Part shown: one piece after another, positions 26,548-39,816 of the stretch
Position numbering within the stretch: the first letter of the stretch is position 1
How the letters are laid out: each line of letters starts with the position of its first letter
Origin: Martinezella rhizogenes
GTDB lineage: Bacteria > Pseudomonadota > Alphaproteobacteria > Rhizobiales > Rhizobiaceae
DNA length: 64,000 nucleotides
Direction: 5' to 3'
Assembly (NCBI GenBank): GCA_013322215.1
Contig: JAAMEZ010000058.1
Coordinates: 310,001-374,000 of the forward strand
Notes under the pieces: generated by a model
Database searches by the model: none
What the model was told of the DNA's origin: nothing
Seen by the model: the letters and a program-made list of their open reading frames with translations, nothing else
Translations under genes and position numbers: made by a program

Positions 26548-27018
26548 TTACCAGCGATAATGCGAGAACGCGCGGTTGGCGTCAGCCATCTTGTGCGTGT
26601 CTTCGCGCTTCTTGACGGCAGCGCCGCGGTTGTTGGAGGCATCGAGAAGTTCGCCGCACAGACGGTCAACCATCGTCGTCTCGTTACGCTTACGAGCAGC
26701 GGTGATCAGCCAGCGGATGGCCAGAGCCTGGCGACGCTCAGGACGCACATCAACCGGAACCTGGTACGTAGCACCACCAACGCGGCGCGAGCGGACTTCA
26801 ACGTGCGGAGCGATGTTATCCAAAGCCTGATGGAACACGCCGAGCGGCTCCTGCTTTGCCTTGCCCTGCACGGCGTCAAACGCGCCATATACGATGTTTT
26901 CAGCTACGGACTTCTTGCCGTCCAGCATGATGGCATTCATGAACTTGGTAACAACCAGATCGCCGAACTTCGGGTCCGGATTGATCTCGCGCTTTTCTGC
27001 TCTATGACGTCGGGACAT
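26548..27018 (-). CDS. rpsG: Ribosomal protein uS7
   Basis: Small-subunit head assembly protein at the E site; in E. coli it represses the str operon. The 156-residue product starts MSRRHRAEKREINPDPKFGD, has KQEPLGVFHQALDNIAPHVEVRSRRVGG (read in two halves) and ends ANRAFSHYRW. It is 82 bases after rpsL. Confidence 0.98.
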   Translation of the reverse strand: MSRRHRAEKREINPDPKFGDLVVTKFMNAIMLDGKKSVAENIVYGAFDAVQGKAKQEPLGVFHQALDNIAPHVEVRSRRVGGATYQVPVDVRPERRQALAIRWLITAARKRNETTMVDRLCGELLDASNNRGAAVKKREDTHKMADANRAFSHYRW

Positions 27019-27100
27019 GTAACTTCTCGTCTCTCAACTGTTTGCGACGCTTCACCACGCGGAGAACCTCGCGCAGCGCCGGATTATCTAAAAAACCGAA

Positions 27101-27472
27101 TTACTTCGGACGCTTTGCACCGTACTTCGAACGGCGCTGCTTGCGGTTCTTGACACCCTGGGTATCGAGAACGCCGCGGATGATGTGGTAGCGAACACCC
27201 GGAAGGTCCTTAACGCGGCCGCCACGGATCATGACGACAGAGTGTTCCTGAAGGTTGTGACCTTCGCCGGGGATGTAACCAATGACTTCGAAGCCGTTGG
27301 TCAGGCGGATCTTTGCGACCTTACGCAGAGCCGAGTTCGGCTTCTTCGGCGTCGTCGTGTAGACGCGGGTGCAAACGCCGCGCTTCTGCGGGTTCTCCTG
27401 GAGAGCGGGAACCTTATTACGCTTTACCTGCGCCTGGCGAGGCTTGCGGATCAGCTGGTTTACGGTAGGCAT
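27101..27472 (-). CDS. rpsL: Ribosomal protein uS12
   Basis: Decoding-centre protein of 123 residues. Conserved motifs are [18 protein letters not shown] and [17 protein letters not shown]. Lys43 and Lys88, the usual sites of streptomycin-resistance changes, are both Lys here, so the sequence is of the sensitive type. It is the first gene of the str segment; the leader upstream holds a possible promoter and a small hairpin. Confidence 0.99.
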
Positions 27473-27979
27473 TCAACCATCCCTTGTAAATCTATGTCGA
27501 CACCCTTGCGGGCTTCACTTGCGCCGTCACCGGCAACGACACACGTTCGTCTCAATGCGCAAAACGTGGCCCGATCCGCTTTCGCAGATGGACCACAAAA
27601 AGCAGAGGACGCCGAAATAGCGTCTTGCGTGCAGCATTCGTGTCTTCAACGTGCGTTTAGAACCTTGTTTGAGGTGAACTCCAGGGCGCGTCGCCCCGAA
27701 TAGCCATGCCTCACATGGGTTCCGATGGCGGCGGTACTACTGGTTTCCCGCCGGTTCGTCAAGGCCGGTTAAGAAATTATCTTTGTCATAAAGCCCGGAA
27801 AGGCCGGGCAAACCAGCCATTTGGCGCATTGGATACGGAAATGCCGCCTCCCCGGCAAGATGGACTTTGGTATTTTGTCAAAATCCCTATAAGGAATCAC
27901 CGAAGGACATTTCCATCCGACGGACCCGCACGGCGAAAAGGAATCGCCGGGTCGATTCGACACTCCCGAAGGAAGACTC
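27473..27979. promoter_or_regulatory. Divergent control region between rpsL and the 97-codon gene
   Basis: 507 bases with no convincing gene. Minus-strand candidates for rpsL: -35 TTGACG (27757-27762) and -10 TAGTAC (27734-27739), 17-base spacing, which would give a leader of about 250 bases; within it a GACGC/GCGTC hairpin (27608-27624) is followed by CTCTGCTTTTTG, resembling an attenuator. Plus-strand candidate for the small gene: -10 CTATAA (27887-27892) with a weak -35 CTTTGG (27865-27870). All are pattern matches only. Confidence 0.4.
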
Positions 27980-28273
27980 ATGATTACAGCGCCAGACAAC
28001 GACAACAATTCCGACGGCCCCATGGTCTTCATCATCATCGGCAAGGGATATGAGACCGATGGCGGCGAAGGCATCGACCTGCACGTCATGCTGAAAGCGC
28101 CTGACGACGATACCGCCGTGCGCGAGGCGCTGAACGCCCTTGCCGAAGAAGGCTTCATCGAGGCCGACCTCGATCAGATCGGCCTGCTGACGGATATACC
28201 GGACGAAGAGCCGCACGCCTCCGCCTATCAGGGCGCGCTCGAAGGCGAAGTCGCGATCATCCGCTTCCGCTGA
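27980..28273 (+). CDS. Conserved-looking hypothetical protein, 97 aa
   Basis: Small acidic soluble protein (many Asp/Glu, no signal peptide, no membrane segment). It starts MITAPDNDNNSDGPMVFIII, then has DLHVMLKAPDDDTAVREALNALAEEGF, suggesting a beta-alpha-beta fold with a helix at about residues 45-58, and ends GEVAIIRFR. A GAAGGAAG site lies seven bases before the ATG. It is the only + strand gene inside the ribosomal/RNA polymerase block, convergent with rpoC and sharing its terminator. I do not recognise the family and assign no function. Confidence 0.75.
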   Translation: MITAPDNDNNSDGPMVFIIIGKGYETDGGEGIDLHVMLKAPDDDTAVREALNALAEEGFIEADLDQIGLLTDIPDEEPHASAYQGALEGEVAIIRFR

Positions 28274-28337
28274 CGGATCTGCCTCCCTTGCGGGGGCGAC
28301 CTCCCCTCACCCATTCAATTTCATCGCGGCAAAAAAG

Positions 28338-28365
28338 AAACCGCCCGGATCGCTCCGGGCGGTTT
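28338..28365. terminator. Bidirectional terminator between the 97-aa gene and rpoC
   Basis: Perfect 12-bp stem (AAACCGCCCGGA with its complement) with a 4-base loop reading GCGA on the minus strand. T-rich tracts flank both sides (TTTTGATTTTTT on plus, TTTCTTTTTTG on minus), so it can stop both convergent transcripts. Confidence 0.92.
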
Positions 28366-28389
28366 TGATTTTTTCCATCCCTTACCGAT

Positions 28390-32598
<4,209 letters not shown>

Positions 32599-32736
32599 GC
32601 CTATCTCCTTTAGGGGCGAAACGCCCTCGAATTGCGAACAGTGCCGGCAAATCCCGGGAACCGGACTGACGCCTTAAAACCGCCTTGCGGCGCCATGCAT
32701 CCGAAAGGACGTCGACGGCGCTGCATTATTCCAAAC

Positions 32737-32763
32737 GGTGCGCGCTGACCGACAGCGCGCACC
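32737..32763 (-). promoter_or_regulatory. Hairpin just after rpoB
   Basis: Perfect 11-bp stem (GGTGCGCGCTG with CAGCGCGCACC) and 5-base loop, 10 bases past the rpoB stop. No U-run follows on the minus strand. A second imperfect stem (GGCGCC...GGCGC around 32690-32723) fills most of the rest of the 174-base rpoB-rpoC gap. An RNA-processing or stability role is a guess. Confidence 0.5.
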
Positions 32764-32772
32764 CGCAGGCTA

Positions 32773-35700
32773 TTACTCTGCTGCGTCCGGAAGCTGGCTT
32801 GCCGTCTGCAGATCGTCGACCTTGGAGTTTTCCAGTTCGACGCTGAGACCCAGCGAGCGCATTTCCTTGACGAGAACGTTGAAGCTTTCCGGAATGCCCG
32901 CTTCGAAGGTGTCGTCGCCACGAACGATGGCTTCGTAGACCTTGGTGCGGCCGGCCACGTCGTCCGACTTGACCGTGAGCATTTCCTGCAGCGTGTAGGC
33001 TGCACCGTAAGCTTCAAGCGCCCAGACTTCCATTTCGCCGAAGCGCTGACCACCGAACTGCGCCTTACCGCCCAGCGGCTGCTGGGTGACGAGCGAGTAC
33101 GGACCGATCGAACGGGCGTGGATCTTGTCGTCGACAAGGTGGTTCAGCTTCAGCATGTAGATGTAGCCAACCGTGACCTGACGGTCGAACTGCTCGCCGG
33201 TACGACCGTCGTACAGTGTCGACTGACCTGTCTGCTTGAGACCTGCCATCGCCAGCATGTGGTTGACATCCGCTTCGCCAGCGCCGTCGAAGACCGGGGT
33301 CGCGATGGACACGCCACGCTTCCACTGATCAGCCAGACGCAGGACCGACGCATCGTCATACCCGTGAACGTCGTCGCTCTTCGGGCCGTCGCCGACGACC
33401 AGATCGATCGTCTTGCGCAGAGGCTCGATGTTGCCGCTTGCCTTGTAGGCTTCGATCAGTTCACCGATCTGACGACCCATGCCGGCGCAAGCCCAGCCAA
33501 GGTGCGTTTCGAGAATCTGACCGACGTTCATGCGCGAGGGAACGCCGAGCGGGTTCAGCACGATATCGACATGCGTACCGTCTTCCAGGAACGGCATGTC
33601 CTCAACCGGAACAATGCGCGAGACCACGCCCTTGTTCCCGTGACGGCCTGCCATCTTGTCGCCCGGCTGGATCTTGCGCTTCACAGCGACGAAGACCTTG
33701 ACCATCTTCATGACGCCCGGAGGCATTTCGTCGCCGCGCTGGACCTTCTCGACCTTGTCCATGAAGCGCTGTTCAAGGCGCGACTTGGATTCGTCGTACT
33801 GGCCGCGCAGAGCTTCGAGCTCGCCCTGGACCTTTTCGTCCTCGACGGCGAACATCCACCACTGCGAACGCGGATACTCCGAAACGACTGAATTCGACAG
33901 TTCCGTGCCCTTCTTGAAGCCCTTCGGACCTGCAAGAGCAACCTGACCGCGCAGCATCTCGACCAGGCGGCCATAGACGTTACGGTCGAGGATCGCCTGC
34001 TCGTCGTCGCGGTCCTTGGCAAGGCGTTCGATCTCTTCGCGCTCGATCGCCATGGCACGTTCGTCCTTTTCGACGCCGTGACGGTTGAAGACGCGGACTT
34101 CGACGACCGTACCGTAGGTGCCGGGCGGCATGCGCATGGAGGTATCGCGAACGTCGGATGCCTTTTCACCGAAGATGGCGCGCAGAAGCTTTTCTTCCGG
34201 CGTCATCGGGCTTTCGCCCTTCGGCGTGATCTTGCCGACGAGGATATCGCCCGGCTGAACTTCGGCGCCGATGTAAACGATGCCGGCTTCGTCCAGGTTC
34301 TTCAGCGCTTCTTCCGAAACGTTCGGAATGTCGCGGGTGATTTCTTCCGGACCGAGCTTGGTGTCGCGCGCCATCACTTCGAATTCTTCGATGTGGATGG
34401 AGGTGAACACGTCGTCGGCAACGATACGCTCGGAGAGCAGGATCGAGTCTTCGTAGTTGTAGCCGTTCCACGGCATGAACGCGACGAGCACGTTCCGGCC
34501 GAGAGCCAGATCGCCGAGGTCGGTCGACGGACCGTCTGCCAGGATGTCGCCCTTGTTGACCACGTCACCGACGGTGACCAGCGGACGCTGGTTGACACAG
34601 GTGTTCTGGTTCGAACGCTGGAACTTCATCAGGCGATAGATATCGACGCCGGACTTCGACGGATCGAGGTCTTCGGTGGCGCGGATAACGATACGCGTTG
34701 CGTCAACCTGGTCGACCACGCCGCCGCGGCGGGCGCCGATAGCAGCACCGGAGTCACGCGCGACGACCGGCTCCATGCCGGTACCGACGAACGGGGCCTC
34801 GGCGCGCAGAAGCGGCACGGCCTGACGCTGCATGTTCGAGCCCATGAGAGCGCGGTTGGCGTCGTCGTTTTCCAGGAACGGGATCAGAGCCGCGGCGACC
34901 GAGACCAGCTGCTTCGGCGAGACGTCCATCAGGTTGATGTTGTCGCGCGGAGCGAGCATGACTTCGCCGGCATGACGGCAAACGACGAATTCCTCGATGA
35001 AGGAGCCATCGGCGTCGAGCTCGGCGTTGGCCTGAGCAACGTAGTACTTCGCCTCTTCCATGGCGGAGAGGTAGAGCACGTCGTTGGTCACCTTACCATC
35101 GATAATGCGACGATAAGGGCTTTCGATGAAGCCGTACTTGTTGACGCGGGCAAAGGTCGCCAGCGAGTTGATGAGGCCGATGTTCGGACCTTCCGGCGTT
35201 TCGATCGGGCAAATACGACCGTAGTGCGTCGGATGAACGTCGCGGACTTCGAAGCCGGCGCGCTCGCGGGTCAGACCACCCGGGCCGAGAGCCGAAAGAC
35301 GACGCTTGTGGGTGATTTCCGAAAGCGGGTTCACCTGGTCCATGAACTGCGACAGCTGCGAGGAGCCGAAGAATTCGCGGACGGCAGCGGCGGCCGGCTT
35401 TGCGTTGATCAGATCCTGCGGCATGACCGTGTCGATTTCGATCGAGGACATACGTTCCTTGATCGCACGTTCCATGCGCAGCAAGCCGAGGCGATACTGG
35501 TTTTCCATCAGCTCGCCGACCGAACGGACGCGGCGGTTGCCGAGGTTGTCGATGTCGTCGATCTCGCCCTTGCCGTCGCGCAGCTCGACGAGCATCTTGA
35601 CCACGGCCAGGATGTCATCCTTGCGCAGGATGCGGACGGTGTCTTCGACGTCGAGGTCGAGACGCATGTTCATCTTCACGCGGCCAACGGCGGAGAGGTC

Positions 35701-36915
35701 GTAACGCTCCGCATCGAAGAACAGCGAGTTGAACATGGCTTCGGCCGATTCCATGGTCGGCGGTTCACCCGGACGCATGACGCGGTAGATGTCGAACAGA
35801 GCGTCCTGACGGTTCTCGTTCTTGTCGGCAGACAGCGTGTTGCGGATGTAGGCACCGACATTGATGTGGTCGATACCGAGGATCGGGATCTCGTCGAAGC
35901 CGGCCTTCAGGATGATCGGCAGGGTCTTCTCGTCGATTTCGTCGCCGGCTTCGAGATAGATCTCACCGGTCTGGAAGTTGACGATATCTTCTGCCAGGAA
36001 CAGGCCGTAAAGCTCTTCGTCCGTCGCCTTGAGGGCCTTCAGGCCCTTGTCCTGCAGCTGACGCAGCAGGCGCGGGGTGAGCTTCTTGCCGCCTTCAACC
36101 ACGACTTCGCCGGTGTCGGCGTCGATCATGTCGGAAACGGTCTTGGCGCCCTTCAGCGTTTCCGCCTTGAAGGGGATGCGCCAGCCATCGCCGGAGCGCT
36201 CATAGAGCGACTTCGTGTAGAAGGTCGACAGGATTTCTTCGCCGTCCATGCCGAGCGCCATCAGCAGCGACGTCACCGGAATCTTGCGGCGACGGTCGAT
36301 ACGGGCATAGACGATGTCCTTGGCGTCGAATTCGATATCGAGCCAGGAGCCGCGATACGGGATAACGCGAGCGGCGAAGAGCAGCTTGCCGGAAGAATGG
36401 CTCTTGCCCTTGTCGTGGTCGAAGAAGACGCCCGGCGAACGGTGCATCTGCGACACGATCACGCGCTCGGTACCGTTGACGATGAACGTACCGTTGTTCG
36501 TCATGAGCGGCATGTCGCCCATATAAACGCTCTGTTCCTTGATGTCCTTGATGGACTTCGCGCCCGTATCCTCGTCGATATCGAACACGATCAGACGGAG
36601 GGTCACCTTCAGCGGCGCGGCGTAGGTCAGGTCGCGCTGGCGGCACTCATCAACGTCGAACTTCGGCGGTTCGAATTCATAGGAAACGAACTCCAGCATG
36701 GAAGCGCCAGAGAAATCAGTGATCGGGAAAACCGACTTGAAGACGGCCTGGAGACCTTCGTCCGGGCGGCCGCCCTTGGGTTCTTCGACCATGAGAAACT
36801 GATCGTAGGACGCTTTTTGAACCTCGATGAGGTTCGGCATCTCTGCGACTTCGGGAATCTTACCAAAAAACTTGCGTACGCGCCTGCGACCGTTGAACGA
36901 AAGGGTCTGAGCCAT
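32773..36915 (-). CDS. rpoB: RNA polymerase beta subunit
   Basis: Forms the catalytic cleft with beta', 1380 residues. The rifampicin-binding cluster reads FMDQVNPLSEITHKRRLSALG, with the Asp, His and Ser at the usual resistance positions all wild type. The C-terminal part has GRHGNKGVVSRI and QPLGGKAQFGGQRFGEMEVWALEAYGA (read in two parts). I chose ATG 36915 (MAQTLSFNGRRRVRKFFG) with AGGAG seven bases upstream; a 12-codon extension is ignored. Confidence 0.99.
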   Translation of the reverse strand: MAQTLSFNGRRRVRKFFGKIPEVAEMPNLIEVQKASYDQFLMVEEPKGGRPDEGLQAVFKSVFPITDFSGASMLEFVSYEFEPPKFDVDECRQRDLTYAAPLKVTLRLIVFDIDEDTGAKSIKDIKEQSVYMGDMPLMTNNGTFIVNGTERVIVSQMHRSPGVFFDHDKGKSHSSGKLLFAARVIPYRGSWLDIEFDAKDIVYARIDRRRKIPVTSLLMALGMDGEEILSTFYTKSLYERSGDGWRIPFKAETLKGAKTVSDMIDADTGEVVVEGGKKLTPRLLRQLQDKGLKALKATDEELYGLFLAEDIVNFQTGEIYLEAGDEIDEKTLPIILKAGFDEIPILGIDHINVGAYIRNTLSADKNENRQDALFDIYRVMRPGEPPTMESAEAMFNSLFFDAERYDLSAVGRVKMNMRLDLDVEDTVRILRKDDILAVVKMLVELRDGKGEIDDIDNLGNRRVRSVGELMENQYRLGLLRMERAIKERMSSIEIDTVMPQDLINAKPAAAAVREFFGSSQLSQFMDQVNPLSEITHKRRLSALGPGGLTRERAGFEVRDVHPTHYGRICPIETPEGPNIGLINSLATFARVNKYGFIESPYRRIIDGKVTNDVLYLSAMEEAKYYVAQANAELDADGSFIEEFVVCRHAGEVMLAPRDNINLMDVSPKQLVSVAAALIPFLENDDANRALMGSNMQRQAVPLLRAEAPFVGTGMEPVVARDSGAAIGARRGGVVDQVDATRIVIRATEDLDPSKSGVDIYRLMKFQRSNQNTCVNQRPLVTVGDVVNKGDILADGPSTDLGDLALGRNVLVAFMPWNGYNYEDSILLSERIVADDVFTSIHIEEFEVMARDTKLGPEEITRDIPNVSEEALKNLDEAGIVYIGAEVQPGDILVGKITPKGESPMTPEEKLLRAIFGEKASDVRDTSMRMPPGTYGTVVEVRVFNRHGVEKDERAMAIEREEIERLAKDRDDEQAILDRNVYGRLVEMLRGQVALAGPKGFKKGTELSNSVVSEYPRSQWWMFAVEDEKVQGELEALRGQYDESKSRLEQRFMDKVEKVQRGDEMPPGVMKMVKVFVAVKRKIQPGDKMAGRHGNKGVVSRIVPVEDMPFLEDGTHVDIVLNPLGVPSRMNVGQILETHLGWACAGMGRQIGELIEAYKASGNIEPLRKTIDLVVGDGPKSDDVHGYDDASVLRLADQWKRGVSIATPVFDGAGEADVNHMLAMAGLKQTGQSTLYDGRTGEQFDRQVTVGYIYMLKLNHLVDDKIHARSIGPYSLVTQQPLGGKAQFGGQRFGEMEVWALEAYGAAYTLQEMLTVKSDDVAGRTKVYEAIVRGDDTFEAGIPESFNVLVKEMRSLGLSVELENSKVDDLQTASQLPDAAE

Positions 36916-37080
36916 CGTCGCTCCTTTAAAATCCTGCACCCGGGCCTGCAACGGATGGGAATCGCTGGCCAGGCGACCCCATCAATCAATGAGTAGTTCA
37001 ATCTCGTCTATCTAACCGAAAACCGCTCAGCCGGATTGCGTCGCGGTTCGGTTTGAGACCATCCTCTTGAAGAACCCATT

Positions 37081-37162
37081 ACCCAAAAGCCGTTTTGCCC
37101 GCGGCTTTTGGGTAATTCGTTCAGAAAAACGGCAAATGGGAGGTAGCAAAAAGCCACCTCCC
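37081..37162 (-). promoter_or_regulatory. Two hairpins in the rplL-rpoB gap
   Basis: Hairpin 1, 16 bases after the rplL stop: 10-bp stem GGGAGGTGGC with GCTACCTCCC (37138-37162), one G-U, T5 loop. Hairpin 2: 12-bp perfect stem ACCCAAAAGCCG with CGGCTTTTGGGT (37081-37113), 9-base loop. In E. coli the rplL-rpoB gap has an attenuator and an RNase III site that lower rpoBC expression relative to L7/L12; a similar role here is an inference from position. Confidence 0.55.
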
Positions 37163-37177
37163 AAAGCAGTTTCAAGC

Positions 37178-37561
<384 letters not shown>

Positions 37562-37619
37562 TTTTGTAGTTCCTTTTGTTCGGTTCGAACTGGTTGGTTA
37601 TAAACAGCGAAAAACCGCC

Positions 37620-38138
37620 TTACGCGGCTTCGTCCTTCTTGGCGTAGGCCGAGAACACGCGAGCAAGCTGACTTGCCGGCGCTGCAACAACACCTGCGAT
37701 GCGGGTAGCCGGAGTCTGGATCATGCCCAGCAGCTTCGCGCGCAGCTCGTCCAGCGAAGGCAGGGTCGCGAGCGACTTTACACCTTCGGCGTTGAGCGTT
37801 GTTGTTCCCATGGCGCCGCCCAGAACAACGATCTTGTCGTTGCCCTTGGCGAAATCCACGACGACCTTCGGAGCGGTAATCGGATCAGTGCTGTATGCAA
37901 TCAGCGTCTGACCGGTGAAGAGATTGGAAATCCCTTCCGCATCCGTGCCCTGAAGAGCAATTTTGGCCAGGCGGTTCTTCGCGACTTTGACGGTGCCGCC
38001 AGCAGCGCGCATCTTGGAACGAAAATCGTTCATCTGAGCGACTGTAGCACCAGCATAGTGGGCCACGACAACCGAGCCCGAAGCCTTGAAGACTTCGTTC
38101 AGTTCCGTGACGAATTCGCGTTTTTCCGCTCTTTCCAC
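37620..38138 (-). CDS. rplJ: Ribosomal protein uL10
   Basis: Stalk base that holds L12 dimers; in E. coli the L10-L12 complex represses translation of its own leader. The 172-residue product has KNRLAKIALQGTDAEGISNLF and ends in a helix (APASQLARVFSAYAKKDEAA) that binds L12. The start is GTG at 38138 (read MERAEKREFV), with TGGAGA nine bases upstream. Confidence 0.97.
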   Translation of the reverse strand: MERAEKREFVTELNEVFKASGSVVVAHYAGATVAQMNDFRSKMRAAGGTVKVAKNRLAKIALQGTDAEGISNLFTGQTLIAYSTDPITAPKVVVDFAKGNDKIVVLGGAMGTTTLNAEGVKSLATLPSLDELRAKLLGMIQTPATRIAGVVAAPASQLARVFSAYAKKDEAA

Positions 38139-38468
38139 TGCTTTTCTCCAGTTGACAGGACCGGGTTAACGGGCCTGCCGGGTTGCCTTTTGCCTCCTGG
38201 GATCAATGAGATCCCAAGCGACGCTTGAGGATCCTGTCCCCTCGCGCTCGAGCCTGACGGCTCCAAGGCACAAGGCATCCAAGGCTCGAACCGAGTTCAT
38301 CGAAGCGAAGCTTCTTCAAAATTCGGGTCTTACCCGTCTCATGCAGGCTTAAGTGATTAAGGGATAACCACCTGCAATCTCGGACAGGAATTCCGGATTT
38401 CTCCGGAAATCCCGGCCCCGAAAGGCCGGGAATTCTTAAATACCGGGCTCAGAGCCCGGCAGAACCAA
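38139..38468 (-). promoter_or_regulatory. rplA-rplJ gap: structured L10 leader
   Basis: 330 bases with no gene but ordered hairpins on the minus strand. From rplA: CCGGGCT/AGCCCGG (38443-38459, followed by TATTTAAG); CCCGGCC/GGCCGGG (38411-38430); TTCCGGA-GAAA-TCCGGAA (38391-38408); and, nearer rplJ, TGGGATC/GATCCCA (38198-38216), just upstream of an AGGAGG that is too far (about 55 bases) to serve rplJ. This matches the place and kind of the L10-L12 autoregulatory leader; a promoter for rplJL may also be here. Confidence 0.5.
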
Positions 38469-39167
38469 TCAGGCGCTCGGCGCCGTAACCGTCGACGGCT
38501 CGATCTTGACGCCCGGACCCATGGTCGAGGAGATCGCTACGCGCTTGACGTAGTTGCCCTTGGCGCCGGCCGGCTTCGCCTTGATCACGGCGTCAGCGAA
38601 GGCGCGGATGTTTTCTTCCAGAGCCTTGGCGTCGAAGGAAGCCTTGCCGATACCGGCATGGACGATACCAGCCTTCTCGACGCGGAACTCGACAGCGCCG
38701 CCCTTGGAAGCTTCAACAGCTGCCTTGACGTCCATCGTAACGGTCCCAACCTTCGGGTTCGGCATCATGCCACGCGGGCCAAGAACCTTACCGAGACGGC
38801 CGACGAGCGGCATCATGTCCGGGGTGGCGATGCAGCGATCGAAATCGATCTTGCCGCCCTGAACGATTTCAACCAGGTCTTCTGCGCCAACGATGTCCGC
38901 ACCAGCAGCCTTGGCCTCGTCAGCCTTGGCGCCGCGAGCGAAGACAGCAACGCGAACCGTACGGCCAGTGCCGTTCGGCAGGTTGACAACGCCGCGAACC
39001 ATCTGGTCGGCGTGACGCGGGTCAACGCCGAGGTTCATCGAGATTTCGACGGTTTCGTCGAACTTGGCGACGGCACGTTCCTTGACCATGTTGATGGCCA
39101 GATCCAGAGCATAGAGCTTGGTCGGATCAACGCCTTCACGAATCTTCTGAATACGCTTTGCTACCAT
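38469..39167 (-). CDS. rplA: Ribosomal protein uL1
   Basis: Mobile L1-stalk protein at the E site, which in many bacteria also represses the rplKA mRNA. The 232-residue product has KIREGVDPTKLYALDLAINMV, FDETVEISMNLGVDPRHADQMVRG and the signature GKVLGPRGMMPNPKVGTVTMDV. It is four bases after rplK. Confidence 0.98.
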   Translation of the reverse strand: MVAKRIQKIREGVDPTKLYALDLAINMVKERAVAKFDETVEISMNLGVDPRHADQMVRGVVNLPNGTGRTVRVAVFARGAKADEAKAAGADIVGAEDLVEIVQGGKIDFDRCIATPDMMPLVGRLGKVLGPRGMMPNPKVGTVTMDVKAAVEASKGGAVEFRVEKAGIVHAGIGKASFDAKALEENIRAFADAVIKAKPAGAKGNYVKRVAISSTMGPGVKIEPSTVTAPSA

Positions 39168-39171
39168 GGTC

Positions 39172-39603
39172 TTAGCCCACCACTTCCAGGCCCATCGCGC
39201 GGGCGGAGCCCTCGATCATGGCCATTGCGCCCTCGATATCGGCTGCGTTCAGATCCTTCATCTTGGCTTCGGCGATTGCCTTGACCTGAGCCTTGGTCAG
39301 GGTGCCAGCCTTGGCGCCCTTGCCCGGGGTCTTCGAGCCGGACTGGATCTTTGCTTCCTTCTTCAGGAAGTAGCTGACCGGCGGCTGCTTCATGACGAAG
39401 GTGAAGGACTTGTCCTGGTAGTAGGTGATGACGACCGGGATCGGCATACCCTTTTCCATTTCCTGCGTGGCGGCATTGAACGCCTTGCAGAATTCCATGA
39501 TGTTAATGCCACGCTGACCAAGCGCAGGACCGATCGGCGGCGACGGATTCGCCGAGCCGGCCTTGACCTGCAGCTTGAGCTGGCCTGCAACTTTCTTAGC
39601 CAT
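39172..39603 (-). CDS. rplK: Ribosomal protein uL11
   Basis: Stalk-base protein that senses uncharged tRNA with RelA and binds thiostrepton with 23S rRNA. The 143-residue product has MAKKVAGQLKLQVKAGSANPSPPIGPALGQRGINI (N-terminal domain with the conserved prolines) and ends AMIEGSARAMGLEVVG. It lies 213 bases after nusG, behind a palindrome that may be an operator. Confidence 0.98.
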   Translation of the reverse strand: MAKKVAGQLKLQVKAGSANPSPPIGPALGQRGINIMEFCKAFNAATQEMEKGMPIPVVITYYQDKSFTFVMKQPPVSYFLKKEAKIQSGSKTPGKGAKAGTLTKAQVKAIAEAKMKDLNAADIEGAMAMIEGSARAMGLEVVG

Positions 39604-39739
39604 TTCTCTCTGCCTTTCTACATGACCGGTTGCCCGGCCTACTATGCCGGATCGCTCCGGCGGCTGCGGTTGCGTGGTGCGGATTAACAGGTCCGGCTAA
39701 GACCCTACCCTTCCACGCGAATTGCGGCTTTGCCGCGAG

Positions 39740-39768
39740 ACATAAGTAAGCATTTACTTATATCCAAA
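39740..39768 (-). promoter_or_regulatory. Candidate rplK promoter overlapped by a palindrome
   Basis: On the minus strand a weak -35 TTTGGA (39763-39768) and -10 TTATGT (39740-39745) are spaced by 17 bases. A perfect 8-bp palindrome ATAAGTAA-ATGC-TTACTTAT (39742-39761) covers the spacer and half of the -10, as an operator would. A separate long hairpin (ACGAAAGG/CCTTTCGT, 39774-39805, extended by G-U pairs) follows nusG. Confidence 0.4.
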
Positions 39769-39816
39769 CTCGAACGAAAGGCCAGCCGCCAGGCCAACCT
39801 TTCGTAGAAATCCCAA

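Noticed and set aside
34078..36996. 972-codon open frame opposite rpoB
   Set aside because: Same reason: it mirrors rpoB and lacks any recognisable protein features.
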